This document shows, one piece after another, positions 13,491-19,749 of a DNA stretch of 19,749 nucleotides. The notes under the pieces are model-generated. The model made no database searches, was not told the origin of the DNA, and saw only the letters and a list, made by a program, of their open reading frames with translations. The stretch is taken from positions 1 to 19,749 of the forward strand of contig CAJMLK010000049.1 in the NCBI GenBank assembly GCA_905214305.1. Direction: 5' to 3'. Each line of letters opens with the position of its first letter. Position 1 is the stretch's first letter. This stretch comes from an uncultured bacterium. GTDB lineage: Bacteria; Desulfobacterota; Desulfovibrionia; Desulfovibrionales; Desulfovibrionaceae. A program made the translations under genes and the position numbers.

Positions 13491-14396
13491 CTAATCCGTG
13501 GTTTCGGGCAGAGCGGGCCGGGCTTGTCCCTGCGAGAGCTCTGACGGCGGCGGAGGCGTGAAGTAGTTGGTTACCCAGGTAAGGGCCAGAACGAATATGG
13601 CTGCAAAAAGGCCGATGGCCGGACACCACAGGGGGGTTGAAGAAAGGGCCAGACGCATGAGCAGGGTTCCGATAACAAAGCCAGAGTTGCGAAATACCGC
13701 ATGAAAAGCGGGCATGTAGCGCTGGGCAATGAGCACCATGGTGATGTCTGAAAATATCAGGATGGTGTACAGCGTTTCAAAAAAGTTCTGGTCGCCGCCC
13801 GCAGTGACAAAAAGGTAGAAATCGCGCAGGGCTGTGCCCACAAAAATGACAAAGAGCGCCAGCGCCAGCAGTTTTTTGCTCATGACATAGCGCATGCGCA
13901 TGTTCGGCGGCTGGATAAAGTGCATGTGGCGTCGCGCAATGCGTTTGTACAGGCCGAGGCACAGGTAGACCAGCAGTGCGCCTGTGCCGGATATGGCAAT
14001 ATACAGCACGGGCATCATGTCGCCGGAAACGCTCACCGGTTCCGGCAGGCGGGCCAGCTCCTTGAAGGCGTTTCGCAGCAGAATGAGGGTAAGGATTTCA
14101 AACTGCTTGCCCATAGATTGCGACAGGGAGCTGGGTATGATGAAAACAAGGCTCATGACCTCCAGCACCAGTATGAGCGTAAAGGCCAGATGGATGGCAT
14201 AAAAATGGCTGCAGGGCGTTACGGTCGCCAGCCAGGGCGGCAGCAGTCCCTGCCGGTTGAGTTCCACCCCCAGCAGGGCCAGCAGGTATACCCAGAGAAT
14301 GAAAAGAGCTACGCGCCGCTGGGTGGCGGCACGCTCCCAGGTGTGGTGCAACCAGTCAAATATGTCGGTAAGCGGCTGTAGTTTGTCGATAAGCAT
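13491..14396 (-). CDS. Polytopic membrane protein of unknown function (301 aa)
   Basis: I do not recognise the family. About seven hydrophobic segments are visible, at roughly 28-46, 60-85, 122-142, 166-186, 196-214, 227-243 and 250-272. An N-terminal amphipathic stretch (MLIDKLQPLTDIFDWLHHTW) precedes them, as does an arginine-rich turn. A basic loop RIARRHMHFIQPP follows segment three. The C-terminus is soluble and proline-rich (FTPPPPSELSQ). The ATG at 14394-14396 was chosen because a frame extended to 14561 crosses the promoter. GGAG lies about 11 bases upstream, further than usual. It could be an ion channel, transporter or sensor membrane domain; nothing decides this. It is divergent from the FAD/Fe-S dehydrogenase, separated by 360 bp. 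Confidence 0.82.
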   Translation of the reverse strand: MLIDKLQPLTDIFDWLHHTWERAATQRRVALFILWVYLLALLGVELNRQGLLPPWLATVTPCSHFYAIHLAFTLILVLEVMSLVFIIPSSLSQSMGKQFEILTLILLRNAFKELARLPEPVSVSGDMMPVLYIAISGTGALLVYLCLGLYKRIARRHMHFIQPPNMRMRYVMSKKLLALALFVIFVGTALRDFYLFVTAGGDQNFFETLYTILIFSDITMVLIAQRYMPAFHAVFRNSGFVIGTLLMRLALSSTPLWCPAIGLFAAIFVLALTWVTNYFTPPPPSELSQGQARPALPETTD

Positions 14397-14449
14397 ATGG
14401 GCAGCACTCCGTGGTGTGTGCGGGGCTGCTGTGCGCCCCAGGCCGAAAA

Positions 14450-14477
14450 AGCATATCCGCACATGGTCAAATGTCAA
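14450..14477 (-). promoter_or_regulatory. Promoter of the 301-aa membrane protein
   Basis: On the minus strand a perfect TTGACA (14472-14477) is followed after 16 bases by TATGCT (14450-14455), about 55 bases before the start codon. Confidence 0.5.
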
Positions 14478-14551
14478 AGACGGTCTTATGTCATGGTGGT
14501 GACGCCATGAAAACGCGCGCAGCGGGCCGGGCATTTGAGCCACATTGCGGG

Positions 14552-14566
14552 CTGCGGTCACCGCAG
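14552..14566. promoter_or_regulatory. Palindromic candidate operator CTGCGGTCACCGCAG
   Basis: A perfect 7-1-7 palindrome in the divergent region, about 190 bp before the dehydrogenase and 155 bp before the membrane protein. It could be a regulator site. TTTTAT soon follows, so a weak hairpin terminator is the alternative. Confidence 0.4.
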
Positions 14567-14756
14567 TGCGTTTTATCGTTGCGGGGCCGGGTGCTCAGGG
14601 ATTTTCAGCGCCCATCTGCTCTATCTGGCGGGAAAGACCGGCTGTTTTCGCCCCCCTTGCCTTCCGGGCATATTGAACGTAGAAAAAGGGCTTCCCCTAA
14701 AACCCGCTGTCTGTCATTGTAACGGATTACACCAGCGCTCATGAGGTTAGAACGCC

Positions 14757-17700
14757 ATGCCCCATAAGGGTCCGCATATTTCCATTTCTCCCGACTATGT
14801 GGTGAATCGTATTCTGCGCATCAATATCGATGACTTTGCCGAATGGCCCGAGTCTGTGCGCAATCTTGCCATTGCCATCGCCGAAGAGCTTTTTCTGGTG
14901 GCCTACAATCCCTTTATCGATGCGGACACCGTGCGCGGCAGCGTGCGCGGCAGCTTCGAAAAGGAATCTGTCTCTCTGGCGCACTATTACGCCACGGCCA
15001 TCGGCGAGGGCATTACCATGTTCTGGTCGGCCCATGAGGCCGAGATGGAGTTTCGGGAAAAGCTCATCAGCGCCCTGGGCGACATTCTGCCCGCGGAGTG
15101 TATTCTGACCAATCCCGGAGCACTGGTGGAGTCTGCCACAGACGCCACCGACCTGCGCATGGAGCTGCCCCTTCTGGTGGTGGAGCCTGATACCACCGAG
15201 CAGGTGGCCGAGCTTGTGCGGCTTGCCAATGACATGAAGTTTGCCCTTATCCCGCGCGGCGGGGGATCGGGCATGACGGGCGGGGCCGTGCCCGCGCGCA
15301 AGCGCACCCTTATTGTGAGCCTCACGCGGCTTACCCGCGTAGGCCCCATTGATATGGAAAACATGTCGGTCACCTGTGAGGCCGGAGCCATCACCCAGAC
15401 CGTGATCAACGCCGTGGACGCCGCCGGAGCGCTTTTTTCCGTAGACCCGGCCTCCAAGCAGGCGTCGACCATCGGCGGCAATATTTCTGAAAACGCGGGC
15501 GGGCCGATGGCCTTTGAGTACGGCACCACACTGGACAACCTGCTGTGGTGGCGCATGGTAACGCCCACGGGCGAAATCATCACCGTAGAGCGCGAAAATC
15601 ACCCCCGTCACAAGATACTGCCCCATGAGACCGCTGTTTTTGTGGTCAAGGACGTCAGCGGCGGGGTGCGCAATGTGGTGCACCTGCGCGGCGACGAAAT
15701 CCGTTTGCCGGGTCTGGGCAAGGACGTGACCAACAAGGCCCTTGGCGGCCTGCCGGGCATGCAGAAGGAAGGGGTGGACGGCATCATCACCGAAGCCGCG
15801 TTCATTGTTCATCCCAAACCGCGCCACAAACGGGTGATGGTGCTCGAATTTTTCGGCCGCTCAATGCATCCGGCCGCCGTGGTTGTGCGCGAGCTGGTGG
15901 CCCTGCGCAACCGCATCCGTGAAGAGGGCGACTACGCCCATCTTTCGGCCATGGAAGAGTTTAACGCCAAGTACGTGCAGGCCATCGAATACAAGCGCAA
16001 GTCTGAAAAATACGAGGGCGCGCCCATCTCCGTCATTATCCTCCAGGTGGACGGCGACGACCCCTATCTGCTGGATACCTGCGTGGGCGACATCGTAAGC
16101 GTGGTCGAGCAGCAGGAAAACGTGGACATCATTGTGGCCGCCGATGACAAGGAAGGCGAGCGCTTCTGGGAAGACCGCCACAAGCTTTCGGCCATTGCCA
16201 AGCGCACCTCCGGCTTCAAGCTCAATGAAGACGTGGTTATTCCTATGGACCGCATCCCCGATTTCGCGCTTTTTCTTGAGCAGATAAATCTGGAATGCAC
16301 GGCCGCGTCTTACCGTCACGCGCTTCAGGAAGTGGGGCGTCTGCCCGGCTTTCCGATGGAAGACAAGGATTTCAACCGGGAGTTTTCGCAGGCGTCCAAG
16401 GCCGCTTCCGGCGATGTTGCCGCCGCTGATGTTTCGGATGTGGAGATGGCAGCAAGGGCCGAGGCCTTTCTTGCGGTTCTCAAGGAGAAGTATCCGCATC
16501 TTGCCAAAAAGATCAGCAAGATATGCGACTATATGGAAGCCAGCCGCATTGTGGTTGCCAGCCACATGCACGCAGGCGACGGCAACTGCCATGTGAACAT
16601 TCCCGTGAACTCCAACGATGCCCAGATGCTGGAAGAAGCCGAAGAAGTGGCGGCCCGCGTCATGGCGGAATGTCAGGAAATGGGCGGCGAGGTTTCGGGC
16701 GAGCACGGCATCGGCATTACCAAGATAGCCTTTTTCAGTAAGGAAAAAATGGACGCTCTGCGCGCGTTCAAGGAACGTGTGGACCCGCGCGACGTCATGA
16801 ACCCCGCCAAGCTCGTCTATCGCGACCTGCCCGTGCGGCCCTTCACGTTTTCATTCAACCGCCTTATCCGCGATATTCGTGAAAGCGGCCTGCCGGACAA
16901 GGACAAGCTCATCCACCTGCTCACCTCCATTCAGGTGTGTACGCGCTGCGGCAAGTGCAAGCAGGTGTGCTCCATGTGCTACCCCGAGCGCTCCATGCAG
17001 TATCACCCGCGCAACAAGAATATGGTGATGGGCATGCTGCTTGAGGCCGTGTATTACAGTCAGGTCAACAAGGGCCGTATTGACGATCGCCTGCTCAAGT
17101 GGATGCGCGACCTTGTGGAGCACTGTACGGCCTGCGGCCGCTGCATGGCCAACTGTCCGGTAAAGATTCCTTCCGGCGAGGTGGCGCTTACCCTGCGCGC
17201 ACTGCTGGAGCACGAAGGAGCCAGCGGGCATCCCATCAAGGGCCGTGCTCTGGAGTGGCTCGTGCGCGACATTGCCCACCGTGCGCCCAAGGCCGCCAAG
17301 GTGGCTTCGCTGGGCCAGAAGATGCAGAACAGGTTTCTGGGCTTCGTCCCCGCAGTGTGGAAGCGCCGCATGCAAAGTCCGCTTTTCTCCGGGCGCGGTC
17401 CCAAGATGGGCTATACCAACCTGTACGAATCGCTCAAGCTGCACAGGGGGGCGGTGTTTACGCCGGTCGAGCCTGCGCCGGGCATGCCCCTTGCGCTGTA
17501 CTTTCCGGGTTGCGGCGGCGCGCTCTTCTATGACCGCATCGGCACTTCTTCCATCATGCTGCTGCTCAAGGCGGGTTTTGCCGTGGCCGTGCCCCCCAGG
17601 CACATGTGCTGCGGGTTCCCGCTGCTTGCCGCCGGCATGGATACGGCTTTTGAAGACAATATGGCCCAGAACAGGCAGTACCTCGCCTCCATGCTGCGCG

Positions 17701-18308
17701 GCCTCGCCAAGCAGGGCTTTGACTGCAAATATCTGGTCACGGCCTGCGGTTCCTGCCGCGACGGTCTGGAGCGTCTGAACATTCAGGCGCAGTTCCCCGA
17801 TCTGGTCATGCGTGACGTGGCACAGCTGACCATGCCCCTGCTGGCTCGTGAAGACCTGCGCGCCCCTGTGGCCGAAGGTTCCCGGCTGGTGTACCACGGC
17901 GCCTGCCACTGCGAGTGGGCCGACGTACACAAGGTCAAGGGGCAGCAGCAGGTGGCGCGTGCCCTTGGCGAATTCAGCGGGGCGGATGTGGTGCTCAGCC
18001 CCGGCTGTTGCGGCGAATCCGGCATGGGAGCCATGACCTCGCCCCAGATATACAATCTCCTGCGGACGCGAAAACAGCAGAGGCTTGCCGACGCCCTGGG
18101 CGAAAGCTACACCGGCCCGCTGGTTGTGGGCTGCCCGTCCTGCAAGATCGGCATCGCGCGTTGTCTGATCAACATGCACGACAAGCATCCCGTGCTGCAT
18201 GTGGTGGAATGGCTGGCAGGGCAGGTTGACGGTGAGGACCGCCGCCAGAGCTTCCGCAAAAAAGTTAATGAAACCCGTGGCGAGATACGTGTAATTGACC
18301 TGAAATAG
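14757..18308 (+). CDS. FAD-linked oxidase / Fe-S oxidoreductase fusion, D-lactate or glycolate dehydrogenase-like
   Basis: The 1183-aa protein joins GlcD-like and GlcF-like parts in one chain. A unique N-terminal region covers about 1-125. The FAD-binding PCMH domain follows (RGGGSGMTGG from 167, TIGGNISENAGG from about 237). The FAD-oxidase C domain has HMHAGDGNCHVN from 603 and GEHGIGITK near 648. Two [4Fe-4S] ferredoxin motifs are C728xxCxxC734xxxC738 and C790xxCxxC796xxxC800. Two CCG cysteine domains complete it (PGCGG at 919, MCCG at 951-952; GACHC near 1049, PGCCGE at 1084-1085, GCPSCKIG at 1126-1129). Such proteins oxidise D-2-hydroxyacids and pass electrons to quinone or another carrier. 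A similar protein of about this size is known in Desulfovibrio vulgaris and implicated in lactate oxidation. The true substrate is not decided here. No signal peptide; all cofactor motifs are intact. Confidence 0.92.
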   Translation: MPHKGPHISISPDYVVNRILRINIDDFAEWPESVRNLAIAIAEELFLVAYNPFIDADTVRGSVRGSFEKESVSLAHYYATAIGEGITMFWSAHEAEMEFREKLISALGDILPAECILTNPGALVESATDATDLRMELPLLVVEPDTTEQVAELVRLANDMKFALIPRGGGSGMTGGAVPARKRTLIVSLTRLTRVGPIDMENMSVTCEAGAITQTVINAVDAAGALFSVDPASKQASTIGGNISENAGGPMAFEYGTTLDNLLWWRMVTPTGEIITVERENHPRHKILPHETAVFVVKDVSGGVRNVVHLRGDEIRLPGLGKDVTNKALGGLPGMQKEGVDGIITEAAFIVHPKPRHKRVMVLEFFGRSMHPAAVVVRELVALRNRIREEGDYAHLSAMEEFNAKYVQAIEYKRKSEKYEGAPISVIILQVDGDDPYLLDTCVGDIVSVVEQQENVDIIVAADDKEGERFWEDRHKLSAIAKRTSGFKLNEDVVIPMDRIPDFALFLEQINLECTAASYRHALQEVGRLPGFPMEDKDFNREFSQASKAASGDVAAADVSDVEMAARAEAFLAVLKEKYPHLAKKISKICDYMEASRIVVASHMHAGDGNCHVNIPVNSNDAQMLEEAEEVAARVMAECQEMGGEVSGEHGIGITKIAFFSKEKMDALRAFKERVDPRDVMNPAKLVYRDLPVRPFTFSFNRLIRDIRESGLPDKDKLIHLLTSIQVCTRCGKCKQVCSMCYPERSMQYHPRNKNMVMGMLLEAVYYSQVNKGRIDDRLLKWMRDLVEHCTACGRCMANCPVKIPSGEVALTLRALLEHEGASGHPIKGRALEWLVRDIAHRAPKAAKVASLGQKMQNRFLGFVPAVWKRRMQSPLFSGRGPKMGYTNLYESLKLHRGAVFTPVEPAPGMPLALYFPGCGGALFYDRIGTSSIMLLLKAGFAVAVPPRHMCCGFPLLAAGMDTAFEDNMAQNRQYLASMLRGLAKQGFDCKYLVTACGSCRDGLERLNIQAQFPDLVMRDVAQLTMPLLAREDLRAPVAEGSRLVYHGACHCEWADVHKVKGQQQVARALGEFSGADVVLSPGCCGESGMGAMTSPQIYNLLRTRKQQRLADALGESYTGPLVVGCPSCKIGIARCLINMHDKHPVLHVVEWLAGQVDGEDRRQSFRKKVNETRGEIRVIDLK

Positions 18309-18345
18309 GCGTTACGCAAGACGCATTGCGGTTTTGTCCCAATGC

Positions 18346-18387
18346 CAAGGGCCGCCCCTGTTTTATGGGGGCGGCCCTTGTGTTTTA
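18346..18387 (+). terminator. Intrinsic terminator between convergent genes
   Basis: CAAGGGCCGCCCC (18346-18358) is exactly complementary to GGGGCGGCCCTTG (18368-18380), 13 bp, followed by TGTTTTAT. It ends the dehydrogenase transcript 37 bp after the stop. The same hairpin may also stop the opposing decarboxylase transcript, though its T-run on that side is poor. Confidence 0.85.
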
Positions 18388-18409
18388 TGTGGGTATGGCG
18401 TTTGGCAGG

Positions 18410-19672
18410 CTATTTTTTGGCGGCGCGTCCGGCATGGCTGTTGCTGCCGGCTTCTGCCTCGCTCAGGGGCTTGCTGACGGGATGTGCGTCAAAGTGGGCC
18501 ATGGCCCGCTTGAGGTCGTCGATGAGCAGGGAGCCGAGGTCGCGGCTGAAGCCGTGACGTACCAGCACGCGCATGACCACGAGGTCTTCGCGGTGAGCGG
18601 GCATGGAGTAGGCAGGAACCTGCCAGCCGCGTGAGCGCAGGCGGTCCGAGAGGTCATAAAGGCTGTAGCTGACCTTGGCATCGGCCTTGAAGGCCCAGCA
18701 CAGGGCCGGGATGCCGCCGCGCCCGTTGTACAGCACTTCAAAGGGGCCGAGCTTGGCAATTTCATCACCCAGGAAGCGGGCCGTATCGTAGCAGTTCTGG
18801 TGGATGCGGCGGTAGCCCTCGCGTCCCAGGCGCAGGAAGTTGTAATACTGGGCAATGATCTGCCCGCCGGGGCGGGAGAAGTTGAGCGCAAAGGTGGGCA
18901 TGTTGCCGCCCAGATAGTTCACATTGAAAATCAGGTCTTCGGGCAGGTCGCATTTTTCGCGCCAGACGACCCAGCCCACGCCAAGCGGGGCAAGGCCGAA
19001 CTTGTGGCCCGACGAGTTGATGGATTTGACGCGGGGCAGGCGGAAGTCCCACAGCAGATCAGGCTCGATGAACGGCGCAAGAAAGCCGCCGCTGGCCCCG
19101 TCCACATGGATGGGGATATCCCAGCCCTTGTCTTTCTGCAGTTTGTCGAGGGCCTTGCTCACTTCTTCCACCGGCTCGTACTGGCCGGTAAAGGTCACAC
19201 CGAGGGTAGGCACAACGCCGATGGTATTTTCATCGCAGCGTTTGATGACTTCTTCGGCATTCATGATCAGGCGGTCTTTTTCCATCGGGATTTCACGCAG
19301 TTCAACGTCCCAGTAACGGGCGAACTTTTCCCAGCAAACCTGCACCGGCCCGCAAACCATGTTGGGCTTGTCATAGGGTTTTCCCGCGGCCTTGCGCATG
19401 TTGACCCAGCGGCGCTTCATGCCAAGCCCGCCCAGCATGGCGGCTTCGCTGGAGCCTGTGGTGGAGCAGCCAAGGGTTCCCTTGGGGTCCGGCGAATGCC
19501 ACAGGTCGGCCAGCATGTGCACGCAGCGTGTCTCTGTTTCGGCGGTCTGCGGGTATTCGTCCTTGTCGATCATGTTCTTGTCAACGCATTCGGCCATGAT
19601 CTGGTTGATTTCGGGGTCAACCCAGGTCTGGCAGAAGGTGGCCAGGTTCTGGCGCGAGTTGCCGTCCAGCAT
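18410..19672 (-). CDS. gad: Glutamate decarboxylase, 5'-truncated
   Basis: This PLP enzyme converts glutamate to GABA and CO2, consuming a proton. The 420 aa match GadA/GadB strongly from LDGNSRQNLATFCQTW onward: STTGSSEAAMLGG, HVDGASGGFLAPF with Asp191, and the PLP lysine Lys224 in SSGHKFGLAPLG. These equal Asp243 and Lys276 of E. coli GadB, so about 52 N-terminal residues are missing. Homology continues eight codons upstream of the ATG (YQVIHDEL) and is then cut by an in-frame TGA at 19697-19699 and a TAA further up. The ATG at 19670-19672 has no Shine-Dalgarno sequence. Either an N-terminally degraded gene or a frameshift. The GAD N-terminus helps assemble the hexamer, so activity is doubtful. 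The C-terminus (AGRAAKK) differs from the E. coli autoinhibitory tail. Confidence 0.85.
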   Translation of the reverse strand: MLDGNSRQNLATFCQTWVDPEINQIMAECVDKNMIDKDEYPQTAETETRCVHMLADLWHSPDPKGTLGCSTTGSSEAAMLGGLGMKRRWVNMRKAAGKPYDKPNMVCGPVQVCWEKFARYWDVELREIPMEKDRLIMNAEEVIKRCDENTIGVVPTLGVTFTGQYEPVEEVSKALDKLQKDKGWDIPIHVDGASGGFLAPFIEPDLLWDFRLPRVKSINSSGHKFGLAPLGVGWVVWREKCDLPEDLIFNVNYLGGNMPTFALNFSRPGGQIIAQYYNFLRLGREGYRRIHQNCYDTARFLGDEIAKLGPFEVLYNGRGGIPALCWAFKADAKVSYSLYDLSDRLRSRGWQVPAYSMPAHREDLVVMRVLVRHGFSRDLGSLLIDDLKRAMAHFDAHPVSKPLSEAEAGSNSHAGRAAKK

Positions 19673-19749
19673 AAGTTCGTCATGAATGACCTGATATCAT
19701 TGCTGTCCGGCTAAGGGTTAAGAAAAAAGTCCAAAATCTCAATGCGATG
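19673..19749 (-). other. Remnant of the decarboxylase N-terminus with in-frame stops
   Basis: Reading leftward, the codons just before the annotated start encode YQVIHDEL, the expected GAD sequence. TGA (19697-19699) precedes them, then TAA further upstream. No matching N-terminal GAD sequence is recognisable in other frames up to the window edge, although CGG-ACA-GC before the stop could encode part of an RTA/YQ junction one frame away. Confidence 0.6.

Larger units (their letters stand above)
14397..14756. other. 360-bp divergent intergenic region
   Basis: It holds the leftward promoter candidate at 14450-14477, the 7-1-7 palindrome at 14552-14566, and the leader of the dehydrogenase gene. 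The dehydrogenase has a modest ribosome binding site, GAGG at about 14741-14744. I could not place a convincing rightward promoter. Confidence 0.55.

Noticed and set aside
13208..13544. Plus-strand frames between the 125-aa gene and the membrane protein
   Set aside because: Arginine-rich, no ribosome binding site, partly antisense to the membrane protein gene.
14411..14744. Plus-strand frames in the divergent region
   Set aside because: They overlie the leftward promoter and have no start signals.
14739..18200. Long antisense frames opposite the dehydrogenase
   Set aside because: Shadows caused by high GC in third positions; the plus-strand product has full domain homology.
1..19749. CRISPR array, tRNA, rRNA, transposase, phage genes
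   Set aside because: No regularly spaced repeats, cloverleaf or relevant protein motifs were seen.

Overview
The window looks like about 20 kb of a Desulfovibrio-type (Desulfovibrionaceae, sulfate-reducing Desulfobacterota) chromosome. This rests on moderately high GC, an ArsR-methyltransferase fusion of the SahR type next to ahcY, a large FAD/Fe-S lactate/glycolate-dehydrogenase-like fusion of 1183 residues, and the general protein flavour. The assignment was made by reading, with no database search.

Layout. (1) Positions 97-3882, minus strand: a tight housekeeping string transcribed leftward, made of a MoaD/ThiS-like sulfur carrier, an M50 site-2 protease, trpS, ruvX, mltG and a 78-aa unknown protein. 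Several junctions touch or overlap, which points to translational coupling. A 21-bp perfect inverted repeat lies just past the end. (2) 3883-4174: a non-coding stretch packed with hairpins, including two copies of an interspersed imperfect palindrome. (3) 4175-6196, minus: rnhA, a Gate/nucleoside-recognition membrane protein with a CxxC motif, and a ten-cysteine C_GCAxxG_C_C protein. (4) 6396-8141, minus: a methyl-accepting chemotaxis protein, preceded by a long AT-rich region with a Fur-box-like site. (5) 8142-9036: an 895-bp gap with AT-rich repeats, one terminator pointing left (probably for ahcY) and one pointing right that has no obvious gene. (6) 9037-11574, minus: sahR-like regulator followed by ahcY, a methyl-cycle unit. 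(7) 11717-13122, plus: a DciA/DUF721-like gene and a 125-aa unknown gene, each with its own terminator. (8) 13491-14396, minus: an unknown polytopic membrane protein, divergent from (9) 14757-18308, plus: the FAD/Fe-S dehydrogenase. (10) 18410-19672, minus: a PLP glutamate decarboxylase that lacks the normal N-terminus, convergent with the dehydrogenase.

How the parts work together. SahR and AhcY form a sensible pair: AhcY removes S-adenosylhomocysteine, and a SahR-type regulator would sense it and control the unit. The dehydrogenase would feed electrons from a 2-hydroxyacid such as lactate into the quinone pool or another carrier. The Cys-rich protein and the Gate protein are likely co-expressed and may form a redox- or metal-linked transport module, but this is unproven.

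I saw no CRISPR array, tRNA, rRNA, insertion sequence or phage gene. The less ordinary observations are the interspersed palindrome family, the orphan rightward terminator, the Fur-like site, the Gate/Cys-rich pair, the sulfur carrier beside a site-2 protease, and the 5'-truncated decarboxylase.
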